From contig DAOVTY010000037.1 of NCBI GenBank assembly GCA_030632865.1, positions 1-16,336 of the forward strand: a DNA stretch of 16,336 nucleotides, given 5' to 3'. The notes under the pieces are model-generated. The model searched no databases and was not told the origin of the DNA. It was given only the letters and a program-made list of their open reading frames with translations. The stretch comes from Bacteroidota bacterium (lineage in GTDB: Bacteria; Bacteroidota; Bacteroidia; Bacteroidales; Prolixibacteraceae). Position 1 is the stretch's first letter, and each line of letters begins with the position of its first letter. Below are positions 1 through 7,423 of this stretch, piece after piece. Made by a program: the position numbers and the translations under genes.

Positions 1-163
1 CAATATTTTCATTTTTATCGTCTATTAAAACCGAAGGTGCCAGCGGAGCATCTGCCAACTCTAAAATTTCTTTTGGTGGTTTTTGATAAGTCAGATCTTC
101 CTGAGCATTAACAATACTAAAAGCAAAAGATAAAAGAATAAAAAGTGCAATATTTTTTTTCAT
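1..163 (-). CDS. N-terminal fragment of a secreted S9-family (prolyl oligopeptidase-like) peptidase, cut by the window edge
   Basis: Reading the minus strand from the ATG at 163 gives an open frame of 54 codons that runs off the left edge. It begins MKKNIALFILLSFAFSIVNA, a typical signal peptide (two lysines, hydrophobic core, cleavage near NA|QE), so the protein is exported. The mature start contains YQKPPKEILELADAPLAPS, which resembles the opening of the large Bacteroidota S9 peptidases (beta-propeller followed by an alpha/beta hydrolase domain). The catalytic domain lies outside the window, so the family call rests on this short segment only. The gene is divergent from surE, with 197 bases between the two starts. 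A TonB-independent periplasmic hydrolase of another family is the main alternative. Confidence 0.6.
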   Translation of the reverse strand, partial: MKKNIALFILLSFAFSIVNAQEDLTYQKPPKEILELADAPLAPSVLIDDKNENI

Positions 164-241
164 GATAAAGTATTTTATGATGATATTTCGATAATTTACA
201 TTTCTAATATTTAGTTGGATTATGGATAAAAAATTCCGAAA

Positions 242-249
242 CGAAAATA
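242..249 (-). promoter_or_regulatory. Possible -7 element for the S9 peptidase gene
   Basis: On the minus strand this reads TATTTTCG, one mismatch from the Bacteroidota -7 consensus TAnnTTTG. It lies about 80 bases before the peptidase start. No convincing -33 TTG element is visible at the right spacing, so this is a weak call. Confidence 0.25.
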
Positions 250-333
250 GTTAAATGTAAGGAATAAAAAAAGCTGTTTTTTCTATTTCCTTTTCTTAAT
301 ACTTATTTCTAATTACTAACAGCTCATTTTGAT

Positions 334-341
334 TATATTTG
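334..341 (+). promoter_or_regulatory. Probable -7 promoter element for the surE gene group
   Basis: TATATTTG is a perfect match to the Bacteroidota -7 consensus TAnnTTTG. It lies 19 bases before the surE ATG, which predicts a very short A/T-rich leader (transcription start near 346-348). The surE start has no Shine-Dalgarno sequence; the bases before it read tagaaaaaat, an A-rich leader common in this phylum. The -33 element is not clear. Confidence 0.5.
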
Positions 342-360
342 CTTCTTATTTAGAAAAAAT

Positions 361-1122
361 ATGTCAGATAAACCATTAATATTAGTTACTAACGACGATG
401 GAATCCATGCTAAAGGATTACGCGAACTGGTTGAAGTAATTCAGTTTTTTGGAGATGTTGTTGTTATTTCGTCAGAAGTTTCCATGTCTGGTAAATCGAA
501 TGCAATAACAGTTGACCAGCCTTTGCGAACTACACCAGTTGAGGAAATTCATGGAGTTCCAACTTTCAAATGTAACGGAACACCCGTTGACAGCGTAAAA
601 TTAAGTTTTAACAACTTGTTCGATAGATCGCCAGATTATGTGGTTTCGGGGATTAATCATGGAGCAAATTCTTCTATTAGCATAATTTATAGCGGAACAA
701 TGGGTGCGGCAATTGAAGGAAGTTTGCACGGTGTTCCTTCAATTGGTTTTTCTTTGGACGATTTTAGTGCCAATGCCGATTTCTCAAAAGCAAAAATTAT
801 TGTGGCGAAAGTGTTTCAAAGTGTTCAGGAGAATGGATTGCCTCCGTTTACATGTTTAAATGTTAATATCCCGAAAGGGAAACCGAAAGGGATTAAAGTT
901 TGCAGGCAGGCACACGGTAAGTGGGAAGAAGAGTTTGAGAAACGCACCGACCCACACGGTAGAGATTATCATTGGTTATCGGGTTATTTTAAAAATTTCG
1001 AGGAAGAATCTACTGAGACAGATATTTACGCGCTGGAAAACAATTTTGTTTCGGTGGTTCCCGTTACCATTGACATGACTTGCTACAAAACTTTGGAGCA
1101 AGTTAAAAACTGGAAGTTTTAA
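361..1122 (+). CDS. surE: 5'/3'-nucleotidase SurE
   Basis: SurE hydrolyses nucleoside 5'- and 3'-monophosphates (EC 3.1.3.5) in the cytoplasm and is linked to stress and stationary-phase survival. The protein is 253 residues, normal for the family. The metal-binding set is intact: the NDDG motif at residues 11-14 supplies Asp12 and Asp13, SMSG supplies Ser43, and the SGINHGAN stretch supplies Asn99. These have the same spacing as the Thermotoga enzyme (D8, D9, S39, N95). The YSGTMGAAIEG segment (110-120) is also typical. The ATG at 361 places NDDG at the usual distance from the N-terminus. Its stop shares one base with the next start (TAATG), so translation of the downstream membrane protein is probably coupled. 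The assignment is secure; the physiological substrate is not visible from sequence. Confidence 0.97.
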   Translation: MSDKPLILVTNDDGIHAKGLRELVEVIQFFGDVVVISSEVSMSGKSNAITVDQPLRTTPVEEIHGVPTFKCNGTPVDSVKLSFNNLFDRSPDYVVSGINHGANSSISIIYSGTMGAAIEGSLHGVPSIGFSLDDFSANADFSKAKIIVAKVFQSVQENGLPPFTCLNVNIPKGKPKGIKVCRQAHGKWEEEFEKRTDPHGRDYHWLSGYFKNFEEESTETDIYALENNFVSVVPVTIDMTCYKTLEQVKNWKF

Positions 1123-1424
1123 TGCAACGACGAAAAATAAATAGACTAGACAATACTGGATTAGGATTGCTGGCAGGTTTTTTAACACCTGTAATTATCT
1201 TTTTTGCAGTTTATTTTATTAACGAAAATGGAATCTCATTTTCTAATTATGTAGGAAATTTAATGTATTTGCAGTCGCTTGTAAAATTAGGCAGTTTATG
1301 TGTTTTTGCCAACAGTGCAGTATTTATGGGATTTATTAAATTGAAATACGAGAAGACAGCACGCGGAGTACTCGCAGCAACTATAATATATGCATTTGTG
1401 GTTTTAATTTCGAGAGCATTTTAG
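1122..1424 (+). CDS. Small three-helix membrane protein of unknown function between surE and lpxB
   Basis: This 100-residue protein matches no family I can name. It has a basic N-terminus (MQRRKINR), then three likely membrane helices at about 13-33, 50-72 and 82-99, with only a short hydrophilic loop (KLKYEKTARG) between the last two. No catalytic motif is seen. The start ATG overlaps the surE stop by one base and lpxB begins one base after its stop, so the three genes are almost certainly co-transcribed and translationally coupled. The position next to lpxB suggests a role at the inner membrane, possibly in envelope or lipid A biogenesis, but this is inference from context only. Its length, good hydrophobic segmentation and tight packing argue that it is a real gene. 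Confidence 0.8.
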   Translation: MQRRKINRLDNTGLGLLAGFLTPVIIFFAVYFINENGISFSNYVGNLMYLQSLVKLGSLCVFANSAVFMGFIKLKYEKTARGVLAATIIYAFVVLISRAF

Positions 1425-1425
1425 T

Positions 1426-2565
1426 ATGAGGTACTACTTAATTGCAGGCGAAGCTTCGGGCGATTTGCATGGCTCTAATTTATTGAAAGAGTTGGCAGTT
1501 GCAGATACAGATGCGCAATTCCAATATTTTGGTGGCGATTTAATGCAGAGTGTTGGTGGTAACCTAGTAAAGCATTATCGCGAAATGGCATTTATGGGTT
1601 TTCTAGATGTTTTGTTGAATATCAGAACAATCAAACGAAATATGGAGTTTTGTAAAAAAGATCTGCTCCAGTTCGAACCCGATGTTTTAATTTTAATTGA
1701 TTATCCCGGCTTTAACCTTCGCATTGCAGAATTTGCAAAGAGCAATAACATTAAAGTTTTCTATTATATTTCGCCAAAACTTTGGGCATGGAAAGAGTTT
1801 CGTGTAAAAAAGATAAAAGCTTTTGTTGACGAGATGTTTACAATTTTTCCCTTTGAAACTGAGTTCTACAAAAAACATAATTTTAAGGTAAATTACGTTG
1901 GCAACCCATTGATGGATTCCATTTCAGAATATAAAAAAATAACAATTTCAAAATCTACTTTTCATAAAAAAAATAATTTAGATAATCGTCAGGTTGTTGC
2001 AATTTTAGCAGGAAGTCGCTTAAAAGAAATCAAACGTGTTTTGCCAACAATGGTAAAAGCTGTTGAAGGTTTGTCCGATTTTCAATTCGTAATTGCCGGT
2101 GTAAAAAATATTGACAAAAATATTTACACTGAAATTATTGGCAACAAAAATGTCTCAATAATTTTTGACCAAACATACGATTTGTTAAGTTTGGCGCACA
2201 CAGCAATAGTTACATCGGGAACTGCTGCGTTAGAAACTGCACTTTTTAATGTACCGCAAGTTGCGATGTATAAAATGGAAGGTGGTATACTTGTAGATGT
2301 GATAATGAGGAACTTTGTTCTAAAAACAAATTGGGTTACGTTGCCAAATATTATTTTACAAAAAGCTGCAATTCTCGAACTTATCCAAAAAGATTTAACG
2401 GTTAAAAAAGTAAGGGTCGAACTTAATAAATTATTGTTCGATAATATTTATCGTGAAAAAATGATTCATGATTATAATAGTTTACTTAAACTTATGGGAG
2501 AATCGGGATGCTCGAAAAGAACAGCTGAAAAAATGGTGAAGTTGTTAACTTTGGATTCGAAATAA
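1426..2565 (+). CDS. lpxB: Lipid-A-disaccharide synthase LpxB
   Basis: LpxB (EC 2.4.1.182, glycosyltransferase family 19) condenses UDP-2,3-diacylglucosamine with lipid X to form the lipid A disaccharide at the cytoplasmic face of the inner membrane. The 379-residue length is normal. The motifs are all present: GEASGD (residues 8-13), MGFLDVL (57-63), the acidic IDYPGFNLRIAEFAK stretch from 91 with the conserved Asp92, YYISPKLWAWKEFR (113-126), PFETEFYKK (142-150), VGNPLMD (158-164), LAGSRLKEI (194-202, the start of the UDP-sugar-binding half) and TSGTAALETAL (263-273). It starts one base after the preceding stop. It implies that the organism makes a lipid A-based outer membrane. No lpxA, lpxC, lpxD or lpxK is in the window. 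Confidence 0.97.
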   Translation: MRYYLIAGEASGDLHGSNLLKELAVADTDAQFQYFGGDLMQSVGGNLVKHYREMAFMGFLDVLLNIRTIKRNMEFCKKDLLQFEPDVLILIDYPGFNLRIAEFAKSNNIKVFYYISPKLWAWKEFRVKKIKAFVDEMFTIFPFETEFYKKHNFKVNYVGNPLMDSISEYKKITISKSTFHKKNNLDNRQVVAILAGSRLKEIKRVLPTMVKAVEGLSDFQFVIAGVKNIDKNIYTEIIGNKNVSIIFDQTYDLLSLAHTAIVTSGTAALETALFNVPQVAMYKMEGGILVDVIMRNFVLKTNWVTLPNIILQKAAILELIQKDLTVKKVRVELNKLLFDNIYREKMIHDYNSLLKLMGESGCSKRTAEKMVKLLTLDSK

Positions 2566-2637
2566 GTCAGCTGAATGACAGGCTTGGTATTCGGAACTTA
2601 AAACACGTAAATTAAAAATTTAAACTCAAAACTCGCT

Positions 2638-5043
2638 GTGTACAGTTTATTTAAAAAAGAAATAAAATTATTTTTCGGTTCGCTAATCGGTTACCTTGTT
2701 ATTGTTGTATTTCTATTGGTTACAGGTTTATTTTTATGGGTTTTTCCAGGTTCGTACAATATTCCCGAAAATGGTTATGCAACTCTCGAAGGTCTTTTTT
2801 CCCTTGCGCCCTGGTTGTATCTGTTTCTGATTCCGGCAATTACCATGCGCTTTTTTGCCGACGAAAAAAGGTCTGGTACAATAGAAACTTTACTCACTCG
2901 CCCTGTTCCCGATTTTAAAATTGTGTTAGCAAAATTTACTGCTGGTTTAGTAATTGTAGTTTTTTCGTTGCTGCCAACTCTGCTATATTTTTTGTCGGTT
3001 TATATGTTGGGAAACCCTGTTGGAAGCATCGATGTTGGTGCAACTTGGGGCTCTTTTATAGGGCTGTTCTTTCTTGCAACTATTTATATTTCAATCGGCA
3101 TTTTTGCCTCTTCGTTAACCGAAAACCAGATTGTTTCTTTCATTTTTGCGATGGCACTTTCGTTCCTGTTCTACCTAGGGTTCGAGTTTGTAGCAACTTC
3201 AGGTGTGCCATATTTTATAGAGCAACTGCTTTTGTGGTTTAGTATTAACAGTCATTACCAATCTGTTTCTCGTGGCGTTATCGACCTGCGTGATTTGATA
3301 TATTTTATTGGAATGACCTTTTTGTTTCTTTACGCAACAAGCCTGTTTTTGAGAAAAGGAAAATGGAAGCTACGTAAAACAAAAATACATGCCTCGTTTT
3401 ACGTTATTGGTTTAGCAATAGTTTTTTTAGTTTCAGCAAATTTTTTACTTCGTTTCGATCTCTCTTCTGACAAACGGTTTTCAGTTTCGCGCATTAGTAC
3501 CAAAATTGTTTATGAGTTGGAGAAACCTGTTGAAATAGAATTTTATCTCGCGGGAGAATTAGAGTCGGGATTACGAAAAATACAAACCGAGGTTTTAGAA
3601 AAAATTACAGTTCTGAACGCTTATTCTGCCAACCCAATTCGTATTCGTGTTTTCGATCCGTACAATATTATTAATGTTGAAAAACAAAATGAGTTTATAA
3701 ATACATTGGTAGAAAAAGGAGTTAGCAGAACAAGTTTTAGGCGAAAAACAGAAACGGGAGTTAGTACAAAATATATTTTTCCAGGCGCAATAATTCGTTA
3801 TGGAGGAAAAGAAATAGCTGTTAATTTCTTGAAAAATAATCCGGCATTTAGTTACGAAATGAATTTTAATCATTCTGTTGAAACTATTGAATTTGAGTTG
3901 GTAAATGCGCTTCAAAAATTAATTCGTACAAAAAAATCTACCGTTGCATTTTTGCAGGGACACGGTGAGGCAAATCAATTTGAACTATCTGATATAGCCC
4001 GAAATTTATCAGCAGATTTTGAAGTTAAAATGTTAAAGGTTGATGAGTTTAAAAATAGTAAGATTGATGTTTTAATCGTTGCCAACCCTCGCGAAGTTTT
4101 CGATGAAAAATCGAAATTTATAATTGACCAATTTATAATGGATGGAGGGAAAGTAATATGGTTAATAGATCCGGTGCAAGTAAGTTTAGACAGTTTGTCG
4201 AGTGGTTATCAAACCTTCTCGTTTCCACGCGATCTTAATTTGAGCGATCAACTTTTCCGTTACGGAGTTAGGTTAAATTACGATTTATTGCAAGACGTAA
4301 ATTGTATTGGAATAAAAGTAAACACTGCAGTGGCCGGAAATACACCAAAATTTACTTTGCATCCATGGTATTATTCGCCGCTTTTAACACCAAACGATAA
4401 ACATCCAATTAGTAAAAATTTAAATTGGGTGATGAGCGAATTTGTCTCTTCTATCGATACTATTTCAGGTAATCCGGGAATAAATAAGCAGATACTTTTA
4501 TCAACTTCTCCAAATGCTTTAAGGGTAAAGTCTCCTTCGTCAGTTAGTCTTCAGAATATAAATAATCCGCCGGCTCGCGAACTTTTTTCGCAGTCATATA
4601 TTCCGGTTGGAGTTATTTTAGAGGGTGAATTTATTTCGGCATTCAAAAACCGAATGGTTGAGAATTATGGTTTTTCGTCTTCGTCAGTAATCGAAAAAAG
4701 TAAGCCAACCAAAATGGTTGTAATTGCCGATGGCAGCATAATATCTAATAAAGTTAATTACTCCACAAATCCTCCGAGTGTTTATAATTTAGGCTTCGAT
4801 CGGGTTTCGCAACGAACTTATGGAAATAGAGAATTTCTGATAAATACAATTTTTTATCTGAATGATGATCGGGGAATTATGCAATTACGTGGGCGTTCGT
4901 TAAAAATGCGACTGCTAGATAAGGTGAAATTACGAGAGGATAAAGTATTTTGGCAGTGGATAAATGTGCTGCTTCCATTGCTGCTAATCGCCATATTTGG
5001 TTTTGTTTATAATGTCGTTCGGCGTTACCGTTATTCACGTTAA
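2638..5043 (+). CDS. GldF-GldG fusion: gliding-motility-type ABC transporter permease joined to its auxiliary subunit
   Basis: The 801-residue protein has two parts. Residues 1-240 are an ABC-2 permease of the GldF type with about six membrane helices (near 15-37, 53-72, 100-122, 138-158, 165-185, 218-237) and the FFADEKRSGTIETLLTRPV loop (72-90) common to this permease class. From about 250 on it is GldG: a membrane anchor (253-272), FDLSSDKRFSVS (273-284), a long extracytoplasmic domain, and a C-terminal anchor near 775-795. In Flavobacterium johnsoniae GldF (about 241 residues) and GldG (about 561) are separate, and their sum matches this length, so this looks like a clean head-to-tail fusion. 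The ATPase partner GldA is not in the window. The start is GTG: the in-frame TAA at 2608 leaves no upstream ATG, and MYSLFKKEIK matches the usual GldF N-terminus. Gliding itself is not proven by this gene, as homologues occur in non-gliding species. Confidence 0.9.
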   Translation: MYSLFKKEIKLFFGSLIGYLVIVVFLLVTGLFLWVFPGSYNIPENGYATLEGLFSLAPWLYLFLIPAITMRFFADEKRSGTIETLLTRPVPDFKIVLAKFTAGLVIVVFSLLPTLLYFLSVYMLGNPVGSIDVGATWGSFIGLFFLATIYISIGIFASSLTENQIVSFIFAMALSFLFYLGFEFVATSGVPYFIEQLLLWFSINSHYQSVSRGVIDLRDLIYFIGMTFLFLYATSLFLRKGKWKLRKTKIHASFYVIGLAIVFLVSANFLLRFDLSSDKRFSVSRISTKIVYELEKPVEIEFYLAGELESGLRKIQTEVLEKITVLNAYSANPIRIRVFDPYNIINVEKQNEFINTLVEKGVSRTSFRRKTETGVSTKYIFPGAIIRYGGKEIAVNFLKNNPAFSYEMNFNHSVETIEFELVNALQKLIRTKKSTVAFLQGHGEANQFELSDIARNLSADFEVKMLKVDEFKNSKIDVLIVANPREVFDEKSKFIIDQFIMDGGKVIWLIDPVQVSLDSLSSGYQTFSFPRDLNLSDQLFRYGVRLNYDLLQDVNCIGIKVNTAVAGNTPKFTLHPWYYSPLLTPNDKHPISKNLNWVMSEFVSSIDTISGNPGINKQILLSTSPNALRVKSPSSVSLQNINNPPARELFSQSYIPVGVILEGEFISAFKNRMVENYGFSSSSVIEKSKPTKMVVIADGSIISNKVNYSTNPPSVYNLGFDRVSQRTYGNREFLINTIFYLNDDRGIMQLRGRSLKMRLLDKVKLREDKVFWQWINVLLPLLLIAIFGFVYNVVRRYRYSR

Positions 5044-5096
5044 TAAGTCTGTGAAAAAACCAATATTTCTGAATAGGTAAATGTTATTAAAGTTCG

Positions 5097-5104
5097 TATA
5101 TTCG
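5097..5104 (+). promoter_or_regulatory. Possible -7 promoter element for dnaN
   Basis: TATATTCG matches the Bacteroidota TAnnTTTG element with one mismatch and lies 83 bases before the preferred dnaN ATG. That would give a leader of about 75 bases. No strong -33 TTG is seen, so the call is weak. If real, it places transcription start inside the upstream extension of the dnaN reading frame and supports the internal ATG. Confidence 0.3.
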
Positions 5105-5186
5105 TGTGCTTGGATTTATAAAATTGATCCTCGTATTAAAACGAAATTTAATTTCAAATTCAGGAAAAATAAAAAAATATAAACAT

Positions 5187-6317
5187 ATGAAATTTGTTGT
5201 TTCAAGTACCGAATTATTAAGCCATTTATCGGCATTAAGTAAAGTAATAAGCAGTAAAAGCACCATGCCAATTTTAGATAATTATTTGTTTCAAATTACC
5301 GAAACGGAATTAACTATTACGGCCTCAGATCTTGAGTCTACGTTGATTACAAGTCTGAAACTGGATAATATAGAAGGCGAAGGAGCAATTGCTGTTCCTG
5401 CAAAATTAATTATAGATTCTCTAAAAGAGTTTCCGGAGCAACCACTTACTTTTCATATAGATGGTGATTCGTTTAATATTGAAATTTTCTCTGATAACGG
5501 AAAGTTTAGTATTATGGGGCAAAATTCCGAAGATTTTCCGGAGCAACCGACTCTAAATACAGAGGGAACTTCATCGATTAACGTTAGCCATGTTGTTCTT
5601 CAAAAGGGAATTGATAAAACACTTTTTGCCACTGCCGACGATGAATTAAGACCGGTAATGAATGGTATTTATGTTGAGCTCACTCCTGATTATATAAGTT
5701 TTGTTGCATCGGATGCACATAAATTAGTGCGCTACCGCCGAACGGATGCAAAAGCAGAATTTGAGTCTTCGTTTATTTTACCAAAAAAACCTGCCGGGTT
5801 ATTGAAAAATTTACTTCCAAGAGAAGAGTTTGATGTTAAATTGGAATTTGATGATAAAAATGCATTTATAACATTATCTAATTATAAACTGATTTGTAGG
5901 TTGGTAGAAGGAAATTATCCAAGTTATAATTCGGTTATTCCAACTGATAATCCTAATAAAATGATTATCGACAGATTAAACTTTTTAAATACGGTTAAAC
6001 GAGTGTCGGTATTTTCTAATCAGGCGAGTAATCTGGTAAAATTAAATATTAACGACAATCAGTTGGTAGTTTCTGCTCAAGATATCGATTTTTCTATTTC
6101 GGCAGTTGAACGTTTAAATTGCGAGTACGAAGGTGATGAGATTGAGATTGGGTTTAAATCTACATTTTTGCAAGAGATTCTTGCAAATATACCAACCGGC
6201 GATGTAATGGTTGAAATGAGTGATCCAACACGAGCAGGACTTTTGCTTCCGGCTGTATCTGACGATGACGATGAGGATATGCTAATGTTGCTAATGCCAA
6301 TGATGATTAATGTGTAA
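5187..6317 (+). CDS. dnaN: DNA polymerase III beta subunit (sliding clamp)
   Basis: DnaN forms the ring-shaped dimer that tethers the replicative polymerase to DNA. From the ATG at 5187 the product is 376 residues, the usual Bacteroidota size. It opens MKFVVSSTELLSHLSALSKV, continues KSTMPILDNYLF, and carries further clamp signatures: ASDLESTL, GKFSIMGQNSEDFPEQP, LFATADDELRPVMNGIYVE, FVASDAHKLVRYRR and LVEGNYPSYNSVIP. It ends in the short hydrophobic C-terminus LMLLMPMMINV typical of the phylum, after an acidic SDDDDEDM loop. The frame stays open upstream to a GTG at 5106, but the 27 extra residues are not clamp-like, so the internal ATG is preferred. The gene sits between the gldFG fusion and a DnaQ-fold exonuclease and is not next to dnaA here. 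Confidence 0.97.
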   Translation: MKFVVSSTELLSHLSALSKVISSKSTMPILDNYLFQITETELTITASDLESTLITSLKLDNIEGEGAIAVPAKLIIDSLKEFPEQPLTFHIDGDSFNIEIFSDNGKFSIMGQNSEDFPEQPTLNTEGTSSINVSHVVLQKGIDKTLFATADDELRPVMNGIYVELTPDYISFVASDAHKLVRYRRTDAKAEFESSFILPKKPAGLLKNLLPREEFDVKLEFDDKNAFITLSNYKLICRLVEGNYPSYNSVIPTDNPNKMIIDRLNFLNTVKRVSVFSNQASNLVKLNINDNQLVVSAQDIDFSISAVERLNCEYEGDEIEIGFKSTFLQEILANIPTGDVMVEMSDPTRAGLLLPAVSDDDDEDMLMLLMPMMINV

Positions 6318-6405
6318 ATTTTGTAAACGATAATATTAAAAGGTATCTGTAAAATCAAAGTTCTCGAGATTTTCAGGTGCCTATTTTTTAAACCATACTA
6401 TACCC

Positions 6406-7212
6406 ATGCTACTTCAATTAAAAAAACCAATTGTTTTTCTCGATTTAGAAACAACAGGAGTGAATGTTGTTACAGATAGAATTGTGGAAATCGCATTTAT
6501 AAAAGTAAATGTTGATGGAAGAGAAGAGGAAAAATTGATGCGAATAAATCCAGGTGTACCCATTCCTAATGAAACTTCGGAAATACATGGGATTTATGAC
6601 GATGATGTAAAAGATGAGCCTACTTTTAAGGAGGTTGCGAAAATACTAGCCAAGTTTATTGAAGGTTGTGATTTGGCGGGTTTTAACTCAAATAGATTTG
6701 ATATTCCTCTTTTAGCAGAAGAGTTTATTCGTGCCGATGTTGACGTTGATATGAAAAGGCATAAATTTATTGATGTGCAGGCAATTTTTCATAAAATGGA
6801 AAAACGTTCGTTAGTTGCTGCCTATAAATTTTATTGTAAAAAGGAGTTGATTGATGCACACAGTGCAATGGCAGATACAAAAGCAACTTACGAAGTTTTA
6901 AAAGCGCAGTTAGATAGATATGAAGGAGTTGAAGTTGAAGATAAAAAAGGAAATAAATCGGAACCAGTTGTTAATGATATAGAAAAACTGAGTGAGTTTT
7001 CGTCGTTAACAAGAAATGTAGATTTTGCAGGTAGAATTGTGTACGATGATAATGGTGTTGAAACTTTTAACTTTGGTAAAAACAAAGGAGTTTCGGTTGA
7101 AAAAGTATTTCGCGAGCAAGCAGGATATTTTGGCTGGATGATGAATAGCGAATTTCCGTTATACACAAAAAATGTGCTCACACGTTTGAAACTTAAATTA
7201 ATGAGCAAATGA
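6406..7212 (+). CDS. DEDDh-type 3'-5' exonuclease (DnaQ fold) with an extra C-terminal domain
   Basis: The first 170 residues form an RNase T/DnaQ-type exonuclease. Motif Exo I is FLDLETTG (residues 11-18; Asp13, Glu15), Exo II is GFNSNRFDIPLL (92-103; Asp99), and Exo III is AHSAMADTKAT (151-161; His152, Asp157). All five DEDDh residues are therefore present and the enzyme should be active. A charged linker (about 171-205) leads to a C-terminal region (about 210-268: GRIVYDDNGVETFNFGKNKG..., then FGWMMNSEFP) that is not part of the polymerase epsilon subunit. It resembles the small domain found at the end of other Bacteroidota exonucleases. The gene lies 88 bases after dnaN, suggesting a replication or repair role, but a clamp-binding motif is not obvious. 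It could be the proofreading subunit or a separate repair or RNA-processing nuclease. Confidence 0.88.
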   Translation: MLLQLKKPIVFLDLETTGVNVVTDRIVEIAFIKVNVDGREEEKLMRINPGVPIPNETSEIHGIYDDDVKDEPTFKEVAKILAKFIEGCDLAGFNSNRFDIPLLAEEFIRADVDVDMKRHKFIDVQAIFHKMEKRSLVAAYKFYCKKELIDAHSAMADTKATYEVLKAQLDRYEGVEVEDKKGNKSEPVVNDIEKLSEFSSLTRNVDFAGRIVYDDNGVETFNFGKNKGVSVEKVFREQAGYFGWMMNSEFPLYTKNVLTRLKLKLMSK

Positions 7213-7423
7213 ATGTTTTTGTAAAGGAGTTTATTAACAGATGACCCTTAATATTAATTGGTTAGACCGCCGAATTTATTATAGTTAATTCTTGATTACT
7301 CATTTTTTTTTGTTTCTTTTACAAGTGTTAGTAAAAATGATATATCAATAGTAATATGGTAGTTTATATAATCCCTATTTTGAGCTTTATTATTTAGTAA
7401 TGTATTAGTCATAAATATTCTTA

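Noticed and set aside
5106..5186. GTG start giving dnaN a 27-residue N-terminal extension
   Set aside because: The clamp N-terminus begins at the ATG at 5187, the extension has no clamp-like sequence, and the possible promoter lies at its edge.
7213..7423. Possible promoter or regulatory RNA before the signalling cluster
   Set aside because: The nearest candidate (ctattttg near 7375) does not fit TAnnTTTG, and no stable hairpin or conserved RNA is recognisable.
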